64,000 nt of DNA. It comes from an uncultured Clostridia bacterium (GTDB taxonomy: Bacteria > Bacillota > Clostridia > Oscillospirales > QAKW01). The translations under genes were made by a program, and so were the position numbers. The notes under the pieces are model-generated. The model did no database searches. It had not been told where the DNA came from and was given only the letters and a program-made list of their open reading frames with translations. How positions within the stretch are numbered: the first letter of the stretch is position 1; each line of letters opens with the position of its first letter. The stretch spans positions 1-64,000 of the forward strand of contig CALXGQ010000007.1 of NCBI GenBank assembly GCA_944387895.1, in the 5' to 3' direction. Shown piece by piece: positions 21,052 through 29,196 of the stretch.

Positions 21052-22575
21052 TCAGGAGCGCGCGATCAAGAGAAGGCGTTTATCCTCCAGAACATCCCGG
21101 TTTAAATCGTTCACCCGTTTGATCGCCGATACGGAGGTGGCATATTTTCGCGCGATATCCCAAAGCCGCTCTCCCCGCTCGCCGTAATATACGATCAACG
21201 GCGCCCGGCACTGCTCCGGGATCGGATGCTCCGTATCCAGTTCAACGGCCGAGATGACGTCGTAGGATTCCCGGGCAAATATCATCACCGAACAAAGAAT
21301 TTCCGTTTTCAGCTCCGCTCGTTCCCCCTCCACGCTCCAGCTTGTGTTCAGCACGCAGGGATGTATTTCACACCGCATCTGCCCCGATAGACGCTTCAGC
21401 TCCTTTTTAAGTGTAAAGGGTAAAGCCTTGTCAATGCTGCGATAGTGTCCGTCTTCCCGCAAAAACAGGGAAACGTCCAGAACGCCCTCGACAGAAAGGG
21501 TCTTATCCTGCCCGGTGATCCGCTGCACGACCGGCGTGGCAAGCGCCTGAATCACCTCGGCGTCCGGCGCGTCCACCGGGATTTCATGCCGGAGCGTTTC
21601 TGCAATTTCACATTGCTCTGTCATCTCTTCTACCGTCAGACGTTCGTTTTGCAGCGTCAGCGGATATCCGTTGGAATAAGCGTCCGTCAGCAGCTGGTGT
21701 TCCCGATTTTCATAAAGCTCGCCCTCGATCAGCAGCGTTGCGGTGATGGAGATCAGGGCATTTTTTCCACTCTCGTCCGCCTCTACGTCGGTGCGCAGAT
21801 TTTGGATCGAAGCCCTTGCTTCCATGCAGCAGCCGTCGTCCTGCTGCTGCAGCTCCAAGATCTGGCTGAAGGGGATCGCCGTCGAGGTGCTTTCGACCCT
21901 GCCGGGATCGGATTCGGGCGTATATAATACATAGAGATCCGCCACACCCTTGACCACGGCTTTACCGGGAAGCACCTTGACATCCTTGATACAGACCGAA
22001 CCTTCTGTTTTCAGGATCTCCTGCACCTCGGCGTTGATTTCTATTTCGCCCTGAACCTTGGTTGTATCCGCGACATGCTCCAGAATGGTAAAAACCGTAG
22101 CGGGAACAAACAGCGCCTCCGCCTTATCGCAGTCCATCTCCTCGATGGTTTCTGTTTGCTGCTGGTCCTTGACCTTTACCGCAATGGCTACCGTTGCTCT
22201 GGCGCTGACCTTGCGCGGATTCAAAAGCCTGCAGGAGGTACCGGCGACCCGTGCGACCGCCTGAACCCACGGATCCTCCCCTGTTTCCTTCAGCGGCAGG
22301 CTTTCGCGGAAAGCGACCGTTTCAGAAAGGGCCTTGATGCCGCCATCCTCCTCACCCTGGTATATCACGGTGAAGCGGCAGCTGCCCTCCAGGGAAAGAC
22401 GGTCGCCCTCCACCTCCTTTTTCAGAATCACCGGAACGGCGCTGCATTGAATGATTTTCTCCGCTGCAGGCGAATAGTCCGGGATCAGAAGATCGCTTTC
22501 GCATTTCTCTTCCAGAAAATTTTCATACAGCGTTCTGGCCGCTGCCACCCTTGTTTCCTGTTGACTGCACTCCAT
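21052..22575 (-). CDS. sipL: SipL-like spore coat assembly protein (DUF3794 repeats plus LysM)
   Basis: A 507-residue protein with repeated SPOCS/DUF3794 segments (roughly 20-150, 160-290 and 310-440) and a C-terminal LysM domain (ERGERLWDIARKYATSVSAIKRVNDL). This matches the architecture and length (about 520) of SipL, the Clostridium difficile partner of SpoIVA needed for coat assembly around the forespore. No signal peptide is seen, as expected for a mother-cell protein. The ATG at 22575 has AAAGGAG upstream. A spoVM-like gene directly upstream supports the call. Confidence 0.88.
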   Translation of the reverse strand: MECSQQETRVAAARTLYENFLEEKCESDLLIPDYSPAAEKIIQCSAVPVILKKEVEGDRLSLEGSCRFTVIYQGEEDGGIKALSETVAFRESLPLKETGEDPWVQAVARVAGTSCRLLNPRKVSARATVAIAVKVKDQQQTETIEEMDCDKAEALFVPATVFTILEHVADTTKVQGEIEINAEVQEILKTEGSVCIKDVKVLPGKAVVKGVADLYVLYTPESDPGRVESTSTAIPFSQILELQQQDDGCCMEARASIQNLRTDVEADESGKNALISITATLLIEGELYENREHQLLTDAYSNGYPLTLQNERLTVEEMTEQCEIAETLRHEIPVDAPDAEVIQALATPVVQRITGQDKTLSVEGVLDVSLFLREDGHYRSIDKALPFTLKKELKRLSGQMRCEIHPCVLNTSWSVEGERAELKTEILCSVMIFARESYDVISAVELDTEHPIPEQCRAPLIVYYGERGERLWDIARKYATSVSAIKRVNDLNRDVLEDKRLLLIARS

Positions 22576-22635
22576 TGCCCACGGCTCCTTTGCTTTTTAT
22601 TATTACCTATGCCGCGGGCCGCAGGAATAGAACGG

Positions 22636-22716
22636 TCAACTGACGTTATGTATTTTAAAAAAACGTTTCAACAACCCCCGCAGGAGCTTCGGCGGTTTCA
22701 CAACAACGATCTGCAT
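22636..22716 (-). CDS. spoVM: SpoVM-like 26-residue sporulation peptide
   Basis: A 26-residue protein beginning MQIVVVKPPKLLRGLL and continuing with a basic amphipathic stretch (KRFFKIHNVS). This fits SpoVM, the amphipathic helix that marks the convex forespore membrane and anchors SpoIVA: the length is the same as in Bacillus subtilis and the MK/Q-x-V/I-V-K-x-PK-x-L-x-G pattern is shared. AAGGAG sits eight bases before the ATG and overlaps the stop codon of the upstream small gene. It lies 60 bases upstream of sipL, whose product also acts with SpoIVA. Confidence 0.82.
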   Translation of the reverse strand: MQIVVVKPPKLLRGLLKRFFKIHNVS

Positions 22717-22728
22717 ACCATCATCTCC

Positions 22729-22884
22729 TTAACAGAATTTTGCAATCACTACGCCCATGATCAGGATCAGAACGCAGCAGACGGCAATGATCAGAATATC
22801 CGGGAGAAAGATTTGAATCAGGATCCCCAGCGCAATGGCGGCCGCAATGCAGCTGACTGTTTTAAAAATTTTGGTCTTTCTCAC
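22729..22884 (-). CDS. Small hydrophobic protein, 51 residues, in the SpoVM-SipL cluster
   Basis: I do not recognise this family. The frame reads VRKTKIFKTVSCIAAAIALG... and ends VVIAKFC, with two hydrophobic segments (about 9-28 and 30-50) and a basic N-terminus, so it is probably a small membrane protein. The start is GTG at 22884 with GGGAG eight bases upstream; an ATG five bases earlier is out of frame and stops at once. The stop codon TAA forms part of the spoVM ribosome binding site (TAAGGAG), so the two are probably translated together. The position suggests a sporulation role (inference). Confidence 0.7.
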   Translation of the reverse strand: MRKTKIFKTVSCIAAAIALGILIQIFLPDILIIAVCCVLILIMGVVIAKFC

Positions 22885-22915
22885 AGCATCAACTCCCTTC
22901 CGAGACATTCTCGCC

Positions 22916-23305
22916 TTATTCTATGCGAAACTGAAAAGGATGGTACCAATGATAAAGATCGGTTGAATACAGCAGATTTACCCGTGCCCGAAGCTCTGCC
23001 GCAGTTGCTTCAATTTCATGCTCATCTTCCGTTTTTAAATATGCGTTGAGCTTATGGAGCAGCATTTCCAGCTCTTCAAGACGTCCGGTAGGGATCAGGC
23101 GGTGGGCCCAAAACTGCTGTTTCTGATAATAACGATCCAGTTCTTCGGCAAGTTCTTTTTTTTCAGGCAGCGTTTCTGCTGCGCTCACCGCGTCCAGCCG
23201 GGCGGTCATGCCGGCGGCAAATTCCGATACAAACCACAGATCCCAAACCGAAACGCCGATAATAAACACGATAATAATAACAAGAGATATCCAGGTTCTT
23301 TTCAT
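22916..23305 (-). CDS. DUF4363-family membrane-anchored protein
   Basis: A 129-residue protein with one N-terminal membrane segment (SLVIIIVFIIGVSVWDLWFV) and a helical, charged outer domain. The pattern and the position directly after a DUF421 gene, with a four-base overlap, match DUF4363. Its function is unknown. The topology suggests a short inside N-terminus with the helical domain facing outside. Confidence 0.75.
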   Translation of the reverse strand: MKRTWISLVIIIVFIIGVSVWDLWFVSEFAAGMTARLDAVSAAETLPEKKELAEELDRYYQKQQFWAHRLIPTGRLEELEMLLHKLNAYLKTEDEHEIEATAAELRARVNLLYSTDLYHWYHPFQFRIE

Positions 23306-23979
23306 TGTAACTCCCGCTCTACCAAAAAGGTTTTTCCCGTATCGTCCATCGTCAGCATGAAAACCGCTTCCAGCGGCAGCCGATACCCGGCCAGGATCCG
23401 CTCAAGCTGTTCTACTGTCACCGATTTTTCCCGCATATTTCTTTCGATGCAGTGCCCGTCCATGACCAGAATGGCCGGAACGCCCCCTTCGCCATCGACC
23501 CGTATCTTCATCGCCGAAGCCGGCGGCGGCGCCGCGTCCGGCTTCGGGATCACCGAAACGGTACCGTTTGTTTCCAAAACCGCCGTCTGGATATCCTCGA
23601 TCCGCATGATCCCATTCCCCCGCATCGCCTCCATGATATCCTCCATGGAAACGCGCGTGCGGAGAAGCTCGTGCTGATTGATTCTGCCCTGATAGATCAG
23701 CATCACCGGTCTCCCATAGCAAAAAGCCCGGAAACGCATGGATTTCAGCGCAAAAAGCGACATCAGCAGCTCCAGCGCAACCATCAGAAACATCGGCATG
23801 ACCCCCCAGAGCAGCGGCATATTCATATCCTGAAGGGGAAGCGCCGCCAGCTCGGAAAGCATGATGGTGATCACCAATTCCGAGGGCTGAAGCTCTCCGA
23901 TCTGCCTCTTTCCCATGATCCGCATGGCCAAAATGACCACCATATACAAAACAATACACCGAAACGCACTTACCAGCAT
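23302..23979 (-). CDS. DUF421 (YetF-like) membrane protein
   Basis: A 225-residue protein with three N-terminal membrane helices, the hallmark MRIMGKRQIGELQPSELV and a C-terminal soluble domain with PVMLIYQGRINQHELLRTRVSMEDIMEAMR and VLETNGTVSVIPK. This is the YetF/DUF421 family, common in spore formers, whose biochemical role is unknown. ATG 23979 fits the ribosome binding site (GGAGAGG) better than the in-frame GTG at 23988. It is the first gene of the cluster leading to SpoVM and SipL. Confidence 0.88.
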   Translation of the reverse strand: MLVSAFRCIVLYMVVILAMRIMGKRQIGELQPSELVITIMLSELAALPLQDMNMPLLWGVMPMFLMVALELLMSLFALKSMRFRAFCYGRPVMLIYQGRINQHELLRTRVSMEDIMEAMRGNGIMRIEDIQTAVLETNGTVSVIPKPDAAPPPASAMKIRVDGEGGVPAILVMDGHCIERNMREKSVTVEQLERILAGYRLPLEAVFMLTMDDTGKTFLVERELQ

Positions 23980-24060
23980 CTGCCTCACCTCTCCTTTATT
24001 TTGATGCAGACACAGGCAAATATACCGGCATTCTGCCGGAATACGGCGTCCCGGACAAAG

Positions 24061-24099
24061 AAAAAAGCTTTTACCGCGGTGCGCAGTAAAAGCTTTTCT
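24061..24099 (-). terminator. Terminator after the VanY-type gene
   Basis: Perfect 12-base stem AAAAGCTTTTAC/GTAAAAGCTTTT (24063-24098) with an 11-12-base loop, followed on the minus strand by further T residues. Confidence 0.87.
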
Positions 24100-24111
24100 T
24101 CTGTTTTGCTC

Positions 24112-25149
24112 CTATTCCAGCGCGGAAAGCCGCGCCTCCAGATCCGCCACGTATTCCTCCAGCGTAATGCCGCGCTCATAGATCTCGCCGGCGATTTCAA
24201 CGCCGACGTAGCGGTAATGCCACGGCTCATAGCTGTATCCGGTAATGGATTCCGCGCCTTCCGGATAACGCAGGATAAAACCGTATTCATGAGCATGGGT
24301 GGAAAACCATTCAAATTCCTCTGTCTGGTCATAATTCTCATGCAGACAGGCATATTTATTCACGATCTCCGGAATGCAGACGTCCGCCGCAAGGCCGGTA
24401 TGATGTTCGCTTGCGCCAGGCGGGGAGTAGTATTCATTCGTCAGGCTGACCGCCTCGTCGTAGGAATAGCCCTGCTCTTCCCAGTAAGCGATTTTGTTGT
24501 AATATTTATTATACTGGCTTGAATAAGAACGGTAACCGGAGTACAAAGTATAACTGTATCCCGCTTTTTCTCCGGCCGCGATCAGCTTGCGCAGCGCGGC
24601 GGCACAGGTGCTGTTCAGCTTATAATCTCCGGAATAGGTGACAAGATCCGAGCCGACATAGTCATCCGACACCTTATGATCCCGATTGACCAGGATCATA
24701 AAGGGATCGTTGAGCACCGCCTCGATTTCTTCTTTGGTGGTGGGATCCGGATTCAACGTTCCGCTGCTCCCGGTTCCGGTGCTGCCGCTGGATCCGCTGC
24801 CGGTGCCGGAGCTTCCGGTTCCGCTGCTGCCAGTAGAGCCGCTGCCGGTGCCGGAGCTTCCGCTCCCGGTGTTGCCGGTTTCATCATCTCCGGTTTCATC
24901 ATCTCCGGTTTCATCATCACCGCTACCGGAGCTTCCGGTTCCGCTGTTGCCGGTTTCATCATTGACGCTGCCGGTTTCATCATCTCCGGTTTCGCCGGTG
25001 CCGCCCTCTTCCCCGCCGGTCGTTTCAACGACCGGATCCTCCGGCGTTGTTTCCTCCTTGGGCTTTGAAAGGGACCAGACCAGCGCAACGGACAAAATGG
25101 CAATGCAAAGCACGCCGGCGATCAGGGCTATGATACGTTTATTTTTCAT
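24112..25149 (-). CDS. VanY/DdcB-type D-alanyl-D-alanine carboxypeptidase with long repetitive linker
   Basis: A 345-residue anchored enzyme that trims the terminal D-Ala of peptidoglycan peptides. The N-terminus has a membrane anchor (IIALIAGVLCIAILSVALVW). Residues about 35-135 are a low-complexity Gly/Ser/Thr/Glu/Asp linker, and the rest is a VanY domain. Metal and catalytic motifs are present: SGYRSYSSQ, SEHHTGLAADV (His and Asp ligands) and EPWHYRYVG (Glu and His). GGAGGT precedes the ATG. Nothing in the context points to glycopeptide resistance, so ordinary cell-wall maturation is more likely. Confidence 0.9.
   Translation of the reverse strand: MKNKRIIALIAGVLCIAILSVALVWSLSKPKEETTPEDPVVETTGGEEGGTGETGDDETGSVNDETGNSGTGSSGSGDDETGDDETGDDETGNTGSGSSGTGSGSTGSSGTGSSGTGSGSSGSTGTGSSGTLNPDPTTKEEIEAVLNDPFMILVNRDHKVSDDYVGSDLVTYSGDYKLNSTCAAALRKLIAAGEKAGYSYTLYSGYRSYSSQYNKYYNKIAYWEEQGYSYDEAVSLTNEYYSPPGASEHHTGLAADVCIPEIVNKYACLHENYDQTEEFEWFSTHAHEYGFILRYPEGAESITGYSYEPWHYRYVGVEIAGEIYERGITLEEYVADLEARLSALE
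24760..25015. repeat. Short tandem repeats coding the VanY linker
   Basis: Two repeat types alternate. One is the 15-base unit CCGGTTTCATCATCT (Asp-Asp-Glu-Thr-Gly on the minus strand, several copies around 24888-24985). The other is made of Gly/Ser/Thr-rich units built from CTGCCGGTGCCGGAGCTTCC-like blocks (24775-24870). Such tracts are prone to length changes by slippage. Confidence 0.8.
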
Positions 25150-25182
25150 TTTCTACCTCCGTTTTTTAGAAAGGTGCAATTT

Positions 25183-25812
25183 ATGAAGCGATTATGGAAT
25201 TATTACAAAATCAAGTGGACTGCCTTTTTCGTTACGGTTTTTGTTCTGGGAGCCGGACTTTCCGCGCTGTATCTTGCCCGCCCAAAGACAGGCGGCGAGG
25301 TGCAGCCGGAAAGCGGCGGATATGAAGCCCCGGCGGAGAACCCGGCCGGGTATTATTCCAACGAAGCGTTCGGAGCGCTCATCGAAACCAATCTTTCGGA
25401 GCTTGGCTTTTCAGAAAGCATCACCTTCGCCGGAAAAGGAGAAGGCCGGTTCACCATCACCGGGGTTCTGACGGCGCCGGAGCGGCTGACCGCGATTTGC
25501 AGCGAGCTGGAACCCTATTCCGCCCTTCTGGACGTTCTGAAAGACGAGCCCGTTGCCATAAACGGCCATATCGGAGAAAACGCCGAAGGGAACGGATGCT
25601 TTATCGCCGATACCATCACCTTCTCCGCCTATACCTTTCCCGCGGCGATCGCCACCACTTATATCGAGGAATATACCGGCCTCAACGATTTACTGAAGGT
25701 ACCGATGGATCAGATCACCCTTTCGGAGGACGGCATTACCTTCCGGGAGGAAGTGCCCCTCGCTATTCAAACTGCTTTGTATAATCAGCAGGCTTCTTCT
25801 CCTTCGGCATGA
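25183..25812 (+). CDS. Membrane-anchored extracytoplasmic protein of unknown function
   Basis: I do not recognise a family with confidence. The 209-residue protein has a basic N-terminus, one membrane segment (AFFVTVFVLGAGLSALYLA) and an outer domain rich in beta-strand-like alternation (SITFAGKGEGRFTITGVLTAPERL ... DQITLSEDGITF). Size and layout recall the YpmS/DUF2140 group, but I cannot show homology. ATG 25183 has AGAAAGG eight bases upstream; an in-frame GTG lies at 25174. It is divergent from the VanY-type gene with about 33 bases between starts, and its 3' end overlaps the convergent membrane gene by 50 bases. Confidence 0.7.
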   Translation: MKRLWNYYKIKWTAFFVTVFVLGAGLSALYLARPKTGGEVQPESGGYEAPAENPAGYYSNEAFGALIETNLSELGFSESITFAGKGEGRFTITGVLTAPERLTAICSELEPYSALLDVLKDEPVAINGHIGENAEGNGCFIADTITFSAYTFPAAIATTYIEEYTGLNDLLKVPMDQITLSEDGITFREEVPLAIQTALYNQQASSPSA

Positions 25813-26554
25813 ACCGCGCAAGAGTCGCGGAACCGGCGGCGGCTATGGCTCCGATCAGGGGAAGCTGCCAGTGATCCAGTTGAAACATCGAAATAAAAGG
25901 AACCGGGAAAACCGCGACGGTTTCCAGCAGGATCATCAGCACCACCCAGAGGACGGTAACAAAGATGCCATAGGGGCGCGCGCTGAATTTCCGCAAAACG
26001 AACCCGGAGGCGGTGGTGATCACGGCATAGAAAACCGCGAGAAGCGCAAAGGAGATATGCCCGGCCGCCGGACGAAAAACGCTGATAATGGTATTATCGG
26101 CAAAGCTGAGATATTCGCCCTCCTCCACAACGCAGGGGCCGTTAAAGAGGCCGTTGAAGGCTACCACCAGCGTTATGATCAGCAGATAAACCGCCAGAAG
26201 AACGGCGGGCGCCGCACCGAAGCCGAAGCAGAAAGAAAGCCCCTGGCTGTCTTTATCACGGTTGAAAAAAACCGACCGCGTGAGCAATAGCCGCGCCAGG
26301 CAAAGGAGCGCGATGAACACAAAGCCGACCAGGCTGCGGAAAAAAACGGTATTATAATAATAATCCGTGCTGAAGGTCGCCATAAAAAGCAGAACCAGAA
26401 GGGCAAAATAGAGCACCGCCGAAAGGATGCCGATCAGTACGGAGCCGGCCTGCAGCCTGATTTTCGCGCCTCGTTTGAAGTACACCAGAAACGCCGCAAA
26501 GCCCGCGGCGATCACGGCAAGAGATACGATATAGCAAAGAAGGATCTCCGTCAC
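25763..26554 (-). CDS. Polytopic membrane protein of unknown function (pair member 2)
   Basis: A 263-residue protein with about seven hydrophobic helices and a short charged C-terminal tail (KEKKPADYTKQFE). A loop segment reads RDKDSQGLSFCFGFGAAPAVLL, which lines up with KSYGGLTFGSGFILAQNLLI in the next gene upstream, so the two look like diverged paralogues. No catalytic motif is evident. It follows its partner with a four-base overlap at the end of the lgt-folD operon. Its last 50 bases overlap the convergent gene on the plus strand. Confidence 0.75.
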   Translation of the reverse strand: MTEILLCYIVSLAVIAAGFAAFLVYFKRGAKIRLQAGSVLIGILSAVLYFALLVLLFMATFSTDYYYNTVFFRSLVGFVFIALLCLARLLLTRSVFFNRDKDSQGLSFCFGFGAAPAVLLAVYLLIITLVVAFNGLFNGPCVVEEGEYLSFADNTIISVFRPAAGHISFALLAVFYAVITTASGFVLRKFSARPYGIFVTVLWVVLMILLETVAVFPVPFISMFQLDHWQLPLIGAIAAAGSATLARFMPKEKKPADYTKQFE

Positions 26555-27270
26555 GTCAAATCCTCCTTTTTCCGCTTAAAGGGCAGCGGCAGAACAAAAT
26601 AGGCGATCACCAGATTAAAGGCCAAAACGGCTGCAATAAACCCGTAGGTTACATAGACGTTGGAAAACAGCAGCATAACGGCAAACATCAGATAATAGGA
26701 AAGGGCGACCGCAGAGCCGGAGAGATAATGCTTTTCCATTGCAAGCTGATAGCCTATAACGGAAACAAGGAGATAAATCACGCTGCTGATCAGCATCAGC
26801 AGGCCGAAAACCATAGCCTGGCTCCAATCGATCTCGCCCGTATAGATCAGCACGAAAATCAGAAGATTCTGCGCCAGAATAAAGCCGCTGCCAAAGGTCA
26901 GGCCGCCATAGCTTTTGCGCTCCGATTTCAGAACAGAACGGTAGGACGCCTGCTTCAAGGCCTCGGATCCCAGATAGAACAGCAGCAGCAGGATCACGCC
27001 GCCGGTCAAAACATAAACGTCCGCGTCGCTTTCCGACGATATGGTGATGGCCGTCAGGAAAGACTGGCTGAAAAGGATCAGGGCAATGCCGAGAAAAAGC
27101 AGCACGAAGAAGAAGGTGCCGAAGCCATAGAGAACCGCCTTGAACGCCGTTTCCTTTCTCTTTTTTGAAAAAAGCAGCAGGAGCAGCACGCAGCAGGGAA
27201 TCGCCGCGCCCATCAGAATCGCCGGCAGAATCATGCCGATTTGATCAAAGATACTCGTTAAACTCTCCAT
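26551..27270 (-). CDS. Polytopic membrane protein of unknown function (pair member 1)
   Basis: A 239-residue protein with about seven hydrophobic helices and the loop KSERKSYGGLTFGSGFILAQ shared with the following gene. No transporter or protease motif is recognisable. The position of the glycine-rich loop between helices recalls YhfC-like membrane proteases, but the required Glu/His residues are not seen. It starts within the folD stop (TAATG) and overlaps the next gene by four bases, so the pair is probably coexpressed. Confidence 0.75.
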   Translation of the reverse strand: MESLTSIFDQIGMILPAILMGAAIPCCVLLLLLFSKKRKETAFKAVLYGFGTFFFVLLFLGIALILFSQSFLTAITISSESDADVYVLTGGVILLLLFYLGSEALKQASYRSVLKSERKSYGGLTFGSGFILAQNLLIFVLIYTGEIDWSQAMVFGLLMLISSVIYLLVSVIGYQLAMEKHYLSGSAVALSYYLMFAVMLLFSNVYVTYGFIAAVLAFNLVIAYFVLPLPFKRKKEDLT

Positions 27271-28130
27271 TATTTTTCATCCTGTTTCATCGATAATTTT
27301 GCTGCGGACAGCGTATTCTTCAGCAACATGGTTATGGTCATCGGGCCAACCCCTCCGGGAACCGGCGTGATATAGGAGGCTTTTTCAAAGCAGGACGCAA
27401 AGTCCACATCGCCGCAGAGCTTTCCGTTCTCATCCCGGTTCATCCCCACGTCGATCACAACCGCGCCTTCCCGGATCATATCGCCGGTGATAAATTTGGG
27501 TTTCCCGATCGCCACGACCAAAATATCGGCCGCGGCGGTCTTTTGCGCCAAATCGCGGGTCCTGGAATGACAGATCTGCACGGTGCCGTTGGCATGAAGC
27601 AAAAGCATCGCCTGCGGTTTCCCAACGATGTTGCTTCTTCCGACCACAACGCAGTCCTTCCCCGCCGGATCGATGCCGCTGTATTCCAGAAGCTTCATCA
27701 CCCCCGCCGGCGTACAGGGCAGAAAATCATACTGCCCCAGCATGATCTTGCCGACGTTTTGAACATGAAATGCGTCCACGTCTTTTTGCGGATGGATGGC
27801 CGCGATCACTTTATGCTCGTCCAGATGCCGGGGAAGCGGGAGCTGAACCAGGATTCCATGGATGGCGGGATCGCCGTTCAGCTTTTCGATCAGCGCCAGC
27901 AACTCCTCTTCGCCGGTATCCTCCGGCAGCTCATAGTTCTCGGAATAAAAGCCCACCTCTGCGCAGGCCTTGATTTTATTGCGGACATAGACCTTTGAGG
28001 CGCTGTCCTCCCCCACAATGACCACTGCAAGCCCCGGGCGCACGCCCTCTGCCTCCAGCTTCTGCACCTCTGCCCGGATCTCTCCGCGCACCTGCTGAGC
28101 AATACTTTTTCCGTCTATTATTTTTGCCAT
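27270..28130 (-). CDS. folD: Methylenetetrahydrofolate dehydrogenase/cyclohydrolase
   Basis: A 286-residue bifunctional FolD that interconverts 5,10-methylene-THF and 10-formyl-THF using NADP+. It contains the substrate-site block [16 protein letters not shown] (active-site Lys), [10 protein letters not shown], the dinucleotide loop [11 protein letters not shown] and the C-terminal [10 protein letters not shown]. Its product feeds purine synthesis, encoded far away in this window together with fhs. It overlaps lgt by 13 bases. Confidence 0.98.
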   Translation of the reverse strand: MAKIIDGKSIAQQVRGEIRAEVQKLEAEGVRPGLAVVIVGEDSASKVYVRNKIKACAEVGFYSENYELPEDTGEEELLALIEKLNGDPAIHGILVQLPLPRHLDEHKVIAAIHPQKDVDAFHVQNVGKIMLGQYDFLPCTPAGVMKLLEYSGIDPAGKDCVVVGRSNIVGKPQAMLLLHANGTVQICHSRTRDLAQKTAAADILVVAIGKPKFITGDMIREGAVVIDVGMNRDENGKLCGDVDFASCFEKASYITPVPGGVGPMTITMLLKNTLSAAKLSMKQDEK

Positions 28131-29194
28131 GGCTCTTCCTCTTTTCTCTTTTCTTCCCGATCCTCCGCCGAAGGCGCGCCGATGTCCTCTTCCGGCGGCA
28201 GATTCTTTGGCGCCGCTTCCGGCTCCGCCTCTTCCGCCGATTCATCCCCGGGCTCCGGAGAATCCTCTTCCGGCGCCGATTGCGGTTCCTCCGTCGGTTC
28301 GCCCTCCCCGGGCTCATCCTGCTCCCGGAGCTCCTCGAACTGCGCCTCGTAATTGGAAACCGGCTCCTTCCGGGGCACGCTGAGCACCCGGAGCTTTTCC
28401 GGCTTCTTAACCCGGAGGATCACAAACAGGGCGATCGCGGCCACAGCCAGCAGAATCGCCAGCACCATATTGACGCGGATCCCAAAAATATGAAGGTTAT
28501 ACGCGCTATCGCGCAGCGGCTCCATCCAGGCGCGGCCGATGCCGTACCACGCGGTATACATCAGAAACAATTCACCCCGGAACCGGCGAAAATCCATATA
28601 GCCGAGAATCAGCAGCAGACCCAGCAGATTCCAGAGCGATTCATAAAGGAAAAGCGGGTGCACATACTCTGCGATGCAATCGACGCCAACGCCCATCCGC
28701 CAGGGCAGATCGGTCTGAACCCCGAATACTTCGACATTGAAAAAATTGCCCCAGCGGCCGATGATCTGGCCAACCATAAACCCGATCCCGCCCAGATCCA
28801 GCAAATTCAAAAAGGAGATCTTTTTATGGCGGCAGACAAAAAACGCCGCCAGACATCCTCCGAAAATGCCGCCGTAGATGGCCAGCCCCCCGTTCCAGAC
28901 GCTGATCATATCGAGCAGGGAATCGAAGCTCTGCAAATCGCCCAGTATGTACCACACCCGCGCGCCGACAAAGCCGGCCGGAAGGCCGATCAGAAGGATA
29001 TCCAGGATATCGTCGCCTTTGATGGAAAAGCGCTTTGCCAACCGGTCGCAGACAAAATACGCCACAAAGATCGCCGCGCAGATGATAATCGCGTACCATT
29101 CGATGGTGATGTTATCGGTGATTTTAAAAGCAGTTGGATTGATGGTAAATTCGCCGATCCCAAGCCCGGGGAACGACACGGTATTGTAATCCAT
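28118..29194 (-). CDS. lgt: Prolipoprotein diacylglyceryl transferase with acidic C-terminal tail
   Basis: An enzyme that adds diacylglycerol from phosphatidylglycerol to the lipobox Cys of prolipoproteins in the membrane. The 358-residue protein has about seven helices, the Lgt signature [13 protein letters not shown] and [11 protein letters not shown]. The enzyme part ends near residue 275. The last 75 or so residues are an extra Glu/Pro/Ala-rich, probably disordered tail ([15 protein letters not shown] and similar). Lgt is usually 260-300 residues, so the tail is unusual; it is not a frameshift, because codon use and frame continue unbroken to folD. Confidence 0.96.
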   Translation of the reverse strand: MDYNTVSFPGLGIGEFTINPTAFKITDNITIEWYAIIICAAIFVAYFVCDRLAKRFSIKGDDILDILLIGLPAGFVGARVWYILGDLQSFDSLLDMISVWNGGLAIYGGIFGGCLAAFFVCRHKKISFLNLLDLGGIGFMVGQIIGRWGNFFNVEVFGVQTDLPWRMGVGVDCIAEYVHPLFLYESLWNLLGLLLILGYMDFRRFRGELFLMYTAWYGIGRAWMEPLRDSAYNLHIFGIRVNMVLAILLAVAAIALFVILRVKKPEKLRVLSVPRKEPVSNYEAQFEELREQDEPGEGEPTEEPQSAPEEDSPEPGDESAEEAEPEAAPKNLPPEEDIGAPSAEDREEKRKEEEPWQK

Positions 29195-29196
29195 TT

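Noticed and set aside
24885-24990. Possible CRISPR-like array because of regularly spaced repeats
   Set aside because: The repeats are short and directly adjacent with no unique spacers, and they encode a protein linker. No cas gene is present.
24675-25068. Low-complexity open frames rich in Ala/Gly or Pro opposite the VanY linker
   Set aside because: They arise from reading the 15-base repeats in other frames. The VanY frame carries the anchor and catalytic motifs.
24112-25149. Vancomycin resistance gene vanY
   Set aside because: Only the carboxypeptidase domain is shared. No vanHAX, vanRS or related genes are nearby, and the repetitive linker points to general wall maturation.
26551-27270. 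YhfC-type intramembrane protease
   Set aside because: The helix count is similar, but the conserved Glu/His catalytic residues are not seen, so no function is assigned.
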